Assembly (NCBI GenBank): GCA_051278195.1
Contig: JBNMQM010000001.1
Coordinates: forward strand, 186,001-250,000
DNA from: JAHRVQ01 sp051278195
Lineage (GTDB): Bacteria; Pseudomonadota; Gammaproteobacteria; Pseudomonadales; Azotimanducaceae
Direction of reading: 5' to 3'
Length of the DNA stretch: 64,000 nt
In this document: one piece after another, positions 24,380 to 32,827 of the stretch
Layout of the letters: the number at the start of each line of letters is the position of its first letter
How positions within the stretch are numbered: the stretch's first letter is position 1
Program-made: the position numbers and the translations under genes
The notes under the pieces: model-generated
The model's input: the letters and a program-made list of their open reading frames with translations, nothing else
Databases searched by the model: none
What the model was told of the DNA's origin: nothing

Positions 24380-26233
24380 ATGAGTAACGCAGTTAGTGTA
24401 GATCTCAAGACAGGTCTAAAACAGTTCAACACGCGGGCTGGCAAAGCCAGTGATAAAATTCAAGGCAAGGGTTACGCCGTCGTTGAAGACGAATCCTTAA
24501 AGACCTTGCCGCCCGAGCCTGTTGGTGCAGTGTTCAATGCAGCCGAGCAGGAAAAGTACCGAAATTTCAAAGAAGCGCGTGCTGGTGCTGCTGATTACAT
24601 TGGCCTCGAAGGTCAGTTCAGCAAATACCTCAATGACGTTTACTCAGATGACCCTGTGCCCCGTGAAACGCTCGATGACGAATGCGAAATTCTCGTCGTG
24701 GGTGCCGGTTTTGCGGGTTTGTTGCTCTGGTACAAGTTGAAGCAGGCTGGTTTTACCGACGTTCGCTTTTGTGAAAAAGGTGGCGATGTTGGCGGTACCT
24801 GGTATTGGAACCGGTATCCGGGTATTGCTTGTGATGTTGAAGCCTATAGTTACCTACCGCTTTTAGAAGAAATGGGCTATATCCCAACAATGAAGTTTGC
24901 CGGTGGTTTTGAAATTATGGAGTACTGCCAAAAAATGGCAGAGAAGTTTGGCTTTTACGACCGTTGTCTATTTCACACGACCGTCGATAAGACCGAGTGG
25001 GACGAAGCGAGCGGTCGTTGGACCGTGAAGACGGATCGCGGTGACGAGATGAAAGCACGCCACGTCATACTGGCCAATGGGATTCTGACAACGCCCAAGC
25101 TAGCGAGAATTGATGGCATGGAGACCTTCGAGGGCGAAGCATTTCACACTTCTCGATGGGACTATAACGTTGATTTGAAAGGCAAGCGGGTCGGGATCAT
25201 TGGTACGGGGGCGACCGCGGTGCAGGCCGTACCAGAACTGGCGAAAATTGCGGGCGAGCTTTATGTATTTCAGAGGACTCCATCGTCGATTGATATTCGT
25301 GATCAGCGCGAGACGACTCAGGAAGAGATCGAAACTTGGCAGCAGGAGCCTGGCTGGGCGCGGGCACGTCGAGCACGCTTCGCTAAGATCTCTGCTGGTC
25401 GGACTGCCATGCGAGCGAACGATGACTACCTGGCTGGGAAAGTTGCTGACTTCAAGGAGCGCAAACAGCACACAACAGAGTTGTCAGCAGAAGCTCTAGT
25501 TCAGAAACAGCTCGATACCAACTTTCGCATTATGGAGCAAATTCGTGCCCGGGTAGATGTTATCGTAGAAGATCCTGTAACGGCAGAAGCACTGAAGCCC
25601 TATTACCCCTATGGCTGCAAACGTCCGACTTTTCATGATGAATATCTACCGGCCTTTAACCGCCCGAATGTCCATCTTGTTGATACGGCGCCCAGAGGGG
25701 TTAATCGTATTTACGAAAAAGGCGTTGTACATGATGGTGTGGAATATCCGTTGGACGTACTGGTTTATGCGACTGGCTTTCAATGGATGGCGACCAGTAC
25801 ATTTAATATGATCGTCGGCAGAAATGGTATTTCGCTCCAGGATAAATGGCAGAACGAAGGCACCAAGACATTTCTTGGCTTGCATAGCCATGGTTTTCCC
25901 AATCTCTTTATTGTCTCCGGGCCTCAAGGCGGTGGCGGCAGCTTCAACTTTACCAATGCGATTGAAGAGCACGTCGATTATGTTCTTTGGATGCTAACAA
26001 CAATGCGAGAGCGCGGTGCAACAAAAGTTGATGTACTCTCTGAGCCAGAGCAAGAATACGCCGAGCACTGCCGTCAAGCAGATTCGTTGACAGCACCGTT
26101 ACGAGACTGCATCACCTACTACAATGGCCATGGTGAAGCAGAGCCAGGTAGCCTTGCATACTATGGCGGTGGTCAGTGGCATAAGTTTCGTGAGCGCGCG
26201 CAGAAAACCCTCGAGCCCTATGTCTTTGACTAA
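24380..26233 (+). CDS. Baeyer-Villiger/flavin-containing monooxygenase
   Basis: 617 residues. An N-terminal extension of about 105 residues precedes the FAD site VVGAGFAGLLLWYKLKQAGF. GGTWYWNRYPGIACD follows, then the type I Baeyer-Villiger fingerprint FEGEAFHTSRWD (FxGxxxHTxxWD/P) and the NADPH-binding GIIGTGATAVQAVPEL. The C-terminal PNLFIVSGPQGG is also normal for the family. It inserts oxygen next to a ketone using NADPH and O2. The N-terminal extension is typical of the subgroup acting on larger ketones. Downstream hydrolases could open the resulting ester or lactone. Confidence 0.92.
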   Translation: MSNAVSVDLKTGLKQFNTRAGKASDKIQGKGYAVVEDESLKTLPPEPVGAVFNAAEQEKYRNFKEARAGAADYIGLEGQFSKYLNDVYSDDPVPRETLDDECEILVVGAGFAGLLLWYKLKQAGFTDVRFCEKGGDVGGTWYWNRYPGIACDVEAYSYLPLLEEMGYIPTMKFAGGFEIMEYCQKMAEKFGFYDRCLFHTTVDKTEWDEASGRWTVKTDRGDEMKARHVILANGILTTPKLARIDGMETFEGEAFHTSRWDYNVDLKGKRVGIIGTGATAVQAVPELAKIAGELYVFQRTPSSIDIRDQRETTQEEIETWQQEPGWARARRARFAKISAGRTAMRANDDYLAGKVADFKERKQHTTELSAEALVQKQLDTNFRIMEQIRARVDVIVEDPVTAEALKPYYPYGCKRPTFHDEYLPAFNRPNVHLVDTAPRGVNRIYEKGVVHDGVEYPLDVLVYATGFQWMATSTFNMIVGRNGISLQDKWQNEGTKTFLGLHSHGFPNLFIVSGPQGGGGSFNFTNAIEEHVDYVLWMLTTMRERGATKVDVLSEPEQEYAEHCRQADSLTAPLRDCITYYNGHGEAEPGSLAYYGGGQWHKFRERAQKTLEPYVFD

Positions 26234-26260
26234 GTGCTCCTTTTTAAGAAAGGAGTCGCG

Positions 26261-26899
26261 ATGAAGATTGTAATGCTGGCCTACCCGGGTATGACGCCAC
26301 TCGATCTTATGGGGCCGCTGCAGGTGTTTGCTTACTGGCCAGAAGCCGAGACCGAGGTGGTTTGGAAGACGCTCGATCCAGTCATGACCGACACTGGTAT
26401 CTGCCTTGTTCCTTCTCACACCTTTGAAACGGCAACACAGAACCCAGACATCTTGTTCGTGCCGGGTGGGACCAAAGCGACATTTGATTTGATGTCAGAT
26501 CAGACGACGCTGGACTTTTTAAACGCCTGTGCGGAAAACGCATCCTGGGTTACGAGTGTCTGCACCGGTGCCCTGATATTAGGTGCTGCTGGATTGCTTA
26601 ACGGATATAAAGCGACGACGCACTGGGCTGCAATAGATTTACTGCAGAATTTTGGTGCTGAACATACGTCGGGTCGGTATGTTATAGACCGTAATCGGGC
26701 GACCGGTGGTGGTGTCACCGCGGGTATCGATTTTGCTCTGGCTATGGTGGCGACTATCTCGGGTGAAGAAGCAGCCAAACAGATTCAGTTAGCGTTAGAA
26801 TATTCGCCCGCGCCACCTTTTCAATCCGGGACGCCAGCAGAAGCCTCAGAGCAGACAGTGGCACGGGTGGTCGAAATTTTTAGTGCTTCGATGTCCTAA
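26261..26899 (+). CDS. DJ-1/PfpI family protein, isonitrile hydratase-like
   Basis: 212 residues. IVMLAYPGMTPLDLMGPLQV opens the fold, with the conserved acidic position at PLDLMGP. ILFVPGGTKATFD and WVTSVCTGALILGAAGLLNG contain the nucleophile Cys (VCTGA), followed by KATTHWAAID with the His. Isonitrile hydratases and GATase1-like AraC partners share this form, and there is no DNA-binding domain here. The ATG has AAGGAG upstream, 27 bases after the monooxygenase stop, so the two are probably cotranscribed. Confidence 0.88.
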   Translation: MKIVMLAYPGMTPLDLMGPLQVFAYWPEAETEVVWKTLDPVMTDTGICLVPSHTFETATQNPDILFVPGGTKATFDLMSDQTTLDFLNACAENASWVTSVCTGALILGAAGLLNGYKATTHWAAIDLLQNFGAEHTSGRYVIDRNRATGGGVTAGIDFALAMVATISGEEAAKQIQLALEYSPAPPFQSGTPAEASEQTVARVVEIFSASMS

Positions 26900-27218
26900 A
26901 AACCCAGCTATCGATGACCGCGTTACGCATCTCGCGCATTTCATCAAGGCTATCGATAAAGACCGCAAACAAGTCTGGATACAAATTGTATACCAACAAG
27001 ATCATTACGTTCGTTTTGTGGCGGCTGAATTGATAGTCTTGTTCTACTCTCGTTTTGTCATGCTCTTGCTTGCCCGTGTCTGTTTTTCTTTTTTTGGTGG
27101 TCTCAATCGAGTTTGGCAGCGAGCGATAATAGGGCTTATTCAAAAAAGCAGTTAAATCACAGAAGAAATATCCTGTATAAAGTCGCTATTGTAATTAATC
27201 GAAGCTATGGAGTGAAAG
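26900..27218 (+). other. Intergenic stretch with a weak minus-strand ORF
   Basis: 319 bases before yghU. An 87-codon minus-strand ORF (26880-27143) encodes a helix-like end (FIDSLDEMREMRN) but has a very basic, low-complexity start and overlaps the PfpI gene end by 20 bases, so I do not call it. The yghU promoter should lie near 27160-27200; TATAAAG at 27175-27181 is a possible -10. Confidence 0.5.
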
Positions 27219-28052
27219 ATGTCCGAGTACGTACCACCGAAAGTCTGGGAATGGGACGCTGAATCAGGCGGTAAGTTTGCGAGTATTAATCGCCCAGTTG
27301 CAGGTTCGACTCACGAAAAGGCGCTGGAGACCGGCAAGCATCCGTTTCAGCTTTACTCCATGGGCACACCGAACGGTGTCAAAGTGACGGTCATGCTTGA
27401 AGAGCTTCTAGCGCTTGGACACGAGGGTGCCGAGTACGATGCCTTTGCCGTCAAAATTGGCGGAGGAGATCAGTTCAGTAGTGGTTTTGTCGATATTAAC
27501 CCCAACTCAAAAATTCCAGCGCTGGTCGACAACAGCGGCGAGACGTCATTTCGAATCTTTGAATCTGGCGCGATACTGGTTCACTTGGCAGAAAAGTTCG
27601 GTGAGTTTTTACCAACAGAGCCTGCGGCGCGTGCCGAAGTCATGTCTTGGTTATTTTGGCAGATGGGTAGCGCTCCTTACCTGGGTGGTGGCTTCGGGCA
27701 TTTTTATGCCTACGCGCCAGAGAAGTGGGAATACCCCATTGACCGTTATGCGATGGAAGTGAAGCGTCAACTTGATGTGTTGGATCGTGACCTTGCCGAG
27801 AACGAATATCTCGCCGGCGATGATTATACCATTGCGGATATCGCGACGTGGCCCTGGTACGGCGGTCTGGTCAGAGGTCTGCTCTACAATGCAGCAGAGT
27901 TTCTGGACGTGCAGTCTTACACCAACGTTATGCGCTGGGCCAATGCGATCAATGATCGGCCTGCGGTCAAGCGCGGTGCGCGCGTTAATCGATTTTGGGG
28001 CCCCGAGGAAGACCAGGTCCCTGAGCGTCATGACGCCAGCGACCTAGACTAG
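27219..28052 (+). CDS. yghU: Glutathione-dependent disulfide-bond oxidoreductase, YghU-type GST
   Basis: 277 residues. It opens with VPPKVWEWD and GGKFASINRPVAGSTHEK, the N-terminal arm specific to YghU. The GST domain follows: TPNGVKVTVMLEEL (Asn in place of a catalytic Tyr/Ser), NSKIPALVD and FESGAILVHLAEK, and a helical domain with GDDYTIADIATWPWYGGL. YghU binds two glutathione molecules and reduces disulfides or hydroperoxides. Convergent with the hydrolase gene ending at 28061. Confidence 0.92.
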   Translation: MSEYVPPKVWEWDAESGGKFASINRPVAGSTHEKALETGKHPFQLYSMGTPNGVKVTVMLEELLALGHEGAEYDAFAVKIGGGDQFSSGFVDINPNSKIPALVDNSGETSFRIFESGAILVHLAEKFGEFLPTEPAARAEVMSWLFWQMGSAPYLGGGFGHFYAYAPEKWEYPIDRYAMEVKRQLDVLDRDLAENEYLAGDDYTIADIATWPWYGGLVRGLLYNAAEFLDVQSYTNVMRWANAINDRPAVKRGARVNRFWGPEEDQVPERHDASDLD

Positions 28053-28060
28053 CGTTCAGC

Positions 28061-29101
28061 TTAGACCAGCCCTTTAGCCAGTGCGGCAATATCTCTTGCC
28101 GCATCACGGCTCACATCAGGACAAGCAATCGGGAATATTTCGGTACCGTGAATGGTGCCATTTGCCTGTCGACAGCGGGCTTTGACGCCTGCGCGAAGTA
28201 GCATTCTGTAAAAATTGATGCCCTCGTCTCGAAGGGGGTCACATTCGTTGACGCTAATAACCGTGTAAGGCAAGCCCGTGACGTCAGCTTCGGTAGCAAA
28301 GCCAGGCCAGGCAAGTGGATTACCAGCCTCAAATGCATCCATGCCATAGGCCATGGCGCCATTAGTGTCATGAAGATTGAGTAAAAGACCATTATTCTCG
28401 GTAGACGAGGGGCAGTCCGGTGAGGGCCACGCGCCTAGTATGTACGGGCAAAGCGCGAACAAACCCTGAATCAAATCAATGTCGCCGTCTTTAAGAAGTT
28501 TGAGGCCAGTCGCAAGTGTTAAGTTTCCGCCGCCGCTCTCGCCGGCGACGATAATATGTGCTGGGTCGACGTTCAGTTCAGCTGCCTGACTATGGACCCA
28601 TTTTAAGCCAGAAATGCAGTCATTCAGTCCCGCTGGAAAAGGCGCGACTTCCTCGACTGACGATGGCGTTAAGGCGTTCCGGAAGTCAATCATCGCGACG
28701 GCGATGCCCTGTGCCGCCATGATTCTGCCCCATGCGCGGTAGTTGCCGTCGTAACAGGACATGGTTTGCATGCCGCCGCCGTGAATATAGTAAACGCAGG
28801 GTAGCGTGTCGTTTGAGTCTGGGCGGATAAAGCGCAGGTTGACCGTGTTGCCATCGGGTTTGGAGGTGATTTGATGCTCGGTTTGGCTAAGCCCTTGGCT
28901 GGGTGCGATCTCCTCCGTGTCACATAGATTAAGAAACCCCTTCATCATGTCTCGCCCGGCGATCGCCTCCGGCGTATTCACGAGCTCGAGTAAGGCATCT
29001 CGGCTAGGCGCATTCTCACTAGGACCAGTGTCGGGTAGGTTGCCGAATATGGCCTTGATGCGTGGATCGATTCTCGGATCGTCAACGATTCGATTGCCCA
29101 A
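28061..29101 (-). CDS. HSL-type alpha/beta hydrolase (esterase)
   Basis: 346 residues. CVYYIHGGGMQTMS is the HGGG oxyanion motif of hormone-sensitive lipase-like esterases, and IIVAGESGGGNLTLATG holds the nucleophile Ser (GESGG). The Asp (NECDPLRDEG) and His (NGTIHGTEIF) complete the triad. There is no signal peptide, so it is cytosolic. It lies 23 bases after the dienelactone hydrolase-like gene on the same strand, so the two form an operon. With the nearby Baeyer-Villiger enzyme it may hydrolyse esters or lactones. Confidence 0.92.
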   Translation of the reverse strand: MGNRIVDDPRIDPRIKAIFGNLPDTGPSENAPSRDALLELVNTPEAIAGRDMMKGFLNLCDTEEIAPSQGLSQTEHQITSKPDGNTVNLRFIRPDSNDTLPCVYYIHGGGMQTMSCYDGNYRAWGRIMAAQGIAVAMIDFRNALTPSSVEEVAPFPAGLNDCISGLKWVHSQAAELNVDPAHIIVAGESGGGNLTLATGLKLLKDGDIDLIQGLFALCPYILGAWPSPDCPSSTENNGLLLNLHDTNGAMAYGMDAFEAGNPLAWPGFATEADVTGLPYTVISVNECDPLRDEGINFYRMLLRAGVKARCRQANGTIHGTEIFPIACPDVSRDAARDIAALAKGLV

Positions 29102-29124
29102 TGGTAGCTCCTTCTATTAGTGAA

Positions 29125-29916
29125 TTATGAGTTGAGTCTTTGTTGGTAGAATTCCAATATTTCATCAAGGGCAGCACGGGTAGGTTGTCCTTCCTCGTCA
29201 ATGAGATGCAATGTCATCACGCTGTGCGGGGTAGCTGGGCCGCCTGGGTTTGCCGCAGTATCTTCTAAAGTGTGGCCAATAAATCGATCGCCTAGTGCGG
29301 CTTCGTAGGCTTCGAATTTCGCGGCTTTACACATCGGGTCACCAGCAAATCGGTATGCCAGAACGGTAAGATCTTCATCCTCCATCCGTGCCTTGACCTG
29401 CGCGAGTTCGTCGGGTGCGATGTGTAGACCCGACGGATTCATCAAAGGAAGTGACGGCTGTGATAAAACCGGTGCAAGGACAGACGGCTCTAACATGAGG
29501 TTCAAGGCGAAATTACCCGTGAAGCACATACCAATAGCGCCGACGCCTGGGCCGCCGCACTCCTGGTGCGCCGTTCTTGCCAGAGCCCGCAGCCAGTCAA
29601 CGATCGGGCTTGATCTATTCGCCGAGAAAGCAGCAAACTCCTTGCTGATACAGGCTTTGGCAATCGACTTTAGGATGTAGCCGCCAGATGGAGGTCGGCC
29701 AACCTCGCCGAACATATGGGGCATATAAACGGTGAAACCCGCATCTCGAACCCGCCGTGCAAACTGCGCAACATGGGAATAGATCCCCGGCATCTCTGAC
29801 ATGATTATGACGGCCGGGCCGGTGCCAGCTACATACACATCTTTTGCTGCGTTCATTAACGTTATCGAACGCTTTTCGAAATCTGAAAGTGGTTCTGGAT
29901 AAATCAGATCAGGCAT
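29125..29916 (-). CDS. Dienelactone hydrolase family protein
   Basis: 263 residues. The nucleophile is Cys in GAIGMCFTGNFALNL (G-x-C-x-G), as in dienelactone hydrolases rather than serine esterases. The N-terminal VYVAGTGPAVIIMSEMPG and HMFGEVGRPP are family-like. The His would be in TPHSVMTLHLID. These enzymes open lactones in ring-cleavage pathways. First gene of a two-gene operon with the HSL-type hydrolase. Confidence 0.88.
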   Translation of the reverse strand: MPDLIYPEPLSDFEKRSITLMNAAKDVYVAGTGPAVIIMSEMPGIYSHVAQFARRVRDAGFTVYMPHMFGEVGRPPSGGYILKSIAKACISKEFAAFSANRSSPIVDWLRALARTAHQECGGPGVGAIGMCFTGNFALNLMLEPSVLAPVLSQPSLPLMNPSGLHIAPDELAQVKARMEDEDLTVLAYRFAGDPMCKAAKFEAYEAALGDRFIGHTLEDTAANPGGPATPHSVMTLHLIDEEGQPTRAALDEILEFYQQRLNS

Positions 29917-30239
29917 ATTGAGCGGCTCGACATTCCAAGAGACGAGTAGAATACTCTTTGACAGTTCGGCTTGGCCATAGCTTGGCTAAATTACTCGTGA
30001 GATGTCGCGGCCGAGGGCGGTGGGCCTGCCCCACTTGAGTTACTGGTGTGGTTTGGGCAAAACTTTCTTACCATCGTTGGCATCGAAGATTAGCGTGCTT
30101 GGAATGGAGGCTGGGTTTAGTTTTCGACTTATAATGTCTGTCTAGAGTTTTGGAAGTTGTGATGATGCCGGTATTGCGGTGTTGAGGAGAGAGAAGCAAG
30201 GCCCGGCACCATCACAAAAAGCAAATCGATGTCTTAAAT
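29917..30239. other. Intergenic stretch containing a 15-bp inverted repeat
   Basis: 323 bases between the aminotransferase stop and the dienelactone hydrolase start, both minus strand. It should hold the hydrolase promoter and the aminotransferase 3' end. Apart from the inverted repeat at 30157-30217, no ORF or T-run terminator was recognised. Confidence 0.5.
30157..30217 (-). repeat. Long inverted repeat downstream of the aminotransferase gene
   Basis: The arms TTGTGATGATGCCGG (30157-30171) and CCGGCACCATCACAA (30203-30217) pair over 15 bp. In a minus-strand RNA the one imperfect pair becomes G-U, so the stem is fully paired; in a plus-strand RNA it would be an A-C mismatch. The loop is 31 nt. 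It lies 23 bases after the aminotransferase stop. Confidence 0.75.
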
Positions 30240-31385
30240 TTATGCCTTAAGTTTCTCCAGTGCGATGGGCATCGCGGCGGCGTACTGTTTGACGTCATCA
30301 ATGATGCCGCAACTAACGCGAGACCAATGGTCATAATCTTGATAGATGCCCCGAATGAGAACGTTCTGGCTGGCCATTTCCTGACGGAATTCTTCAGCAT
30401 TTAGTTTGCCGAGGTTAATAAAGACAAAGCTGGTTTCTGAGGGTGCTGCTATCAGACCGTTTTTCTTAACTGCATCCATAATAATGCCCCGCGCCTCAAC
30501 GATCTTTTGCTTGGACATATCCAAAAATTTGAAGTCATCATAGGTGGCCACGGCGGCAGCAACACCGGCTTGATTCATGGCGTAGTTACCAAGACCAAAA
30601 TTACGAACCAATTCTGAATTCTCCTCAGAAGCAATCATGTAACCGACTCGCATACCGGCCAGCCCATAAAGTTTTGAAAATGTTCGGGCAACAAAAACAT
30701 CATGGCCCGCTTTGATGAGAGGGACCATTGAGTTTCCCGAGGGGTCGTCGGTAATTTCGTTGTAGGCTTCGTCGACCAGTACCGTACATTTCTTAGAAGC
30801 CTTGATAACAAAATCTTTCAACTTAGAAGCATCGACGACCATACCGGTTGGGTTATTTGGGTTACAGACCTGGACCATTGAGACATCCGGCGTAATGGCA
30901 TCGTAGAGGGCGTCGAGGTCAACGCTTAAGTCCGCTGTCTTTGCGATGCGCTTCATTTCGCCACCCTGACGAAGCGCGGCTCGTGTTGTGGTATCCCAGA
31001 ATAGGTCGGGCCCTAGGATCTTGCCTTCGCGTGCTTTTGCGACGGCCAGGTACGTCAGTACACCACTAGAGCCTGAACTCAGACTGATCTGTGTGTCCTT
31101 GATATCATGACGCTCTGCGATCAAGGAAAGTAGGGTGGGTACGGATTCGCCGACATAATAGGCCCCCTTTGATGCAGCGGCGTTCATTGCTTTGAGTGCC
31201 GCTGGGCTAGGCCCGTATGGGTTCTCGTTAGCATTTAGCTTGGCAATGCCCTTTGCTGGGCCGTATTTTAGCGCCGGCATCATTGCGGCTTGCGAAGCTG
31301 CCATTGGGATTACGCTGCCCGCGATAGCGCCGGCGACAATCGCAGAACCTCCGAGGAAGCGGCGGCGTGATAGTGGGTATGTCAT
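30240..31385 (-). CDS. Tat-exported class I/II aminotransferase (HisC-like)
   Basis: 381 residues. The N-terminus has a twin-arginine signal, LSRRRFLGGSA, followed by a hydrophobic stretch and an Ala-rich cleavage region ending SQAA. The rest is a fold-type I PLP enzyme of the histidinol-phosphate aminotransferase group: LNANENPYGPS, VCNPNNPTG, VLVDEAYNEI and the PLP lysine in ARTFSKLYGLAGMRVGY, with the Arg of DHWSRVSCG late in the chain. A folded, cofactor-loaded enzyme would be exported to the periplasm. It is followed upstream by a TauE/SafE permease gene 20 bases away in the same operon. Confidence 0.92.
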   Translation of the reverse strand: MTYPLSRRRFLGGSAIVAGAIAGSVIPMAASQAAMMPALKYGPAKGIAKLNANENPYGPSPAALKAMNAAASKGAYYVGESVPTLLSLIAERHDIKDTQISLSSGSSGVLTYLAVAKAREGKILGPDLFWDTTTRAALRQGGEMKRIAKTADLSVDLDALYDAITPDVSMVQVCNPNNPTGMVVDASKLKDFVIKASKKCTVLVDEAYNEITDDPSGNSMVPLIKAGHDVFVARTFSKLYGLAGMRVGYMIASEENSELVRNFGLGNYAMNQAGVAAAVATYDDFKFLDMSKQKIVEARGIIMDAVKKNGLIAAPSETSFVFINLGKLNAEEFRQEMASQNVLIRGIYQDYDHWSRVSCGIIDDVKQYAAAMPIALEKLKA

Positions 31386-31405
31386 GTTCTCTCCGTTCTT
31401 GGTTA

Positions 31406-32242
31406 CTAGCTGATCAAGGACATGTTTTTATAAAACATGATGGCTGAAACGCTAAGTAGGTAGACACCAAAGGCGCGTTTCAGATGAATTTCACTAAGGC
31501 TGTGGGCAAGCTTGACCCCAAGCGGTGCGGTAAATATGGACATGGCGCTAATAGCGACCAGTGCGGGAATGTTGATGTATCCGATCGACCCGGCGGGCAT
31601 GCGAGTATCGAACAGGCCCATGACGAGAAATCCTAAAGCGCCAGGCAGGGCGATGATGAACCCGACGCCAGATGCGGTTGCGATAGCCTGATGGAGAGAG
31701 CGTCCGCATATCACCATCGTGACAACAAATGGTGTGCCGCCACCGATACCGAGCAAAGCTGAAAAGCCGCCCAGCCCAGAGGCAAGCGCAGCGCGACCGA
31801 CACCATTAGGTACGTCTGGGGGAGGGCCGCCAAAGGAAAATTTTTCGGGCATCAAAAAGTAGAAAGCATAGATGAAAACCCCAACTGCAAAGACCAGCAC
31901 GAGTATGCTGGCATCGACCATAGCAGCAACGGCTATACCAAACATGACCCCTGCAACCAGCCACGGTGCCCATTCCCGTAAGAGTAAGAAGTCGACCGCA
32001 CCTCGCTTGTTGTGAGCCTGCACAGATCGAGCGGATGAAATGATTATGGTGGCGAGTGAAGTCCCGATTGCGACGTAGATATGTTTTTCGCTTGAATCGC
32101 TGTAAAGCGGAAAGACTGCTAACAGCGCTGGGACGACAATAAAACCGCCGCCGACGCCAAACAGTCCTGCTGTGATACCCGCAATGCCACCAGTCGCGAA
32201 TAACGCAACGGCAAGCAGGAGTATCTCAGTTGTTCCTTCCAT
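31406..32242 (-). CDS. Sulfite exporter TauE/SafE family protein
   Basis: 278 residues, about eight hydrophobic helices in two similar halves: GITAGLFGVGGGFIVVPALL and GFSALLGIGGGTPFVVTMVI are the paired G-x-x-G-x-G-G-G motifs of the family. Such permeases export sulfite, sulfonates or related organosulfur acids, or take up sulfur compounds. It is the first gene of an operon with the Tat aminotransferase 20 bases downstream, which hints that a deaminated amino acid or sulfonate is handled at the cell envelope; this is inference. Confidence 0.9.
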   Translation of the reverse strand: MEGTTEILLLAVALFATGGIAGITAGLFGVGGGFIVVPALLAVFPLYSDSSEKHIYVAIGTSLATIIISSARSVQAHNKRGAVDFLLLREWAPWLVAGVMFGIAVAAMVDASILVLVFAVGVFIYAFYFLMPEKFSFGGPPPDVPNGVGRAALASGLGGFSALLGIGGGTPFVVTMVICGRSLHQAIATASGVGFIIALPGALGFLVMGLFDTRMPAGSIGYINIPALVAISAMSIFTAPLGVKLAHSLSEIHLKRAFGVYLLSVSAIMFYKNMSLIS

Positions 32243-32827
32243 CTATCCCTTACCCGCCAGATGGTCGCGCTCATGGAGGGCGACTAATTAATGTTGTCGT
32301 TCATACCACTAACAAGAAGCGTGCCATTAGCAGGCTGAGCGCGCGGAATTCTCTCTCGGGCGATGTAAACATCTAATAAAGCAGCAAGTTTTCTATCGAA
32401 GGAATTCGGCGGCTTGCCTTGCGGTCTTTTTACGAGGTGTTTGCCGCGCGCCATTTCGGTGAGATAGCTGTTTTGCCATACCTTTTTGGCGCGGTCGTAA
32501 GGGTTGTTTGGATTTGCTTGCAGACTTGGTCGATCTCTACTGCACGAGAGTAGTGCGCTGCTTCTGTTTGGTTTTGCACTTTAGCGATGCGCTTGCGCGC
32601 ACCATAATAAAATCGAGAAGAAATTTCTTTGCAAACAAGGTAGTTAAGGCGCACACCAACTATTTCTATTTGGTGCGACGCCTAAATTGGTGGGCAGAAT
32701 CCAGACTTGGCCCGCTTTCTGCAAATTCCTGAAGAAAACTCAACCTAGATCACCAGAGAAACATATGGGGCGTGATCATTTTTGGGCTCATTTTTATTGT
32801 TAGTCACAACAACTATCGGGGTTATTC
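32243..32827. other. 585-base intergenic region upstream of the TonB receptor gene
   Basis: It separates two divergent genes (permease, receptor). ORFs of about 74 codons on both strands have no family features. An interrupted hairpin lies at 32648-32682 (GGCG, CACCAA / TTGGTG, CGCC with a 9-nt loop), and a sigma-54-like promoter sequence at 32708-32722. A long regulatory leader is plausible. Confidence 0.5.
32708..32722 (+). promoter_or_regulatory. Possible sigma-54 promoter
   Basis: TGGCCCGCTTTCTGC fits the -24/-12 pattern TGGCACG-N4-TTGC with the GG and GC pairs 12 bases apart; two consensus positions differ (A to C and T to C). It lies 105 bases before the TonB receptor start. No enhancer-binding regulator gene is nearby, so this remains a sequence match only. 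Confidence 0.3.

Noticed and set aside
26880..27143. 87-codon minus-strand ORF before yghU with a helix-like C-terminal part
   Set aside because: Basic, low-complexity first half, no ribosome site, and overlap with the end of the PfpI gene.
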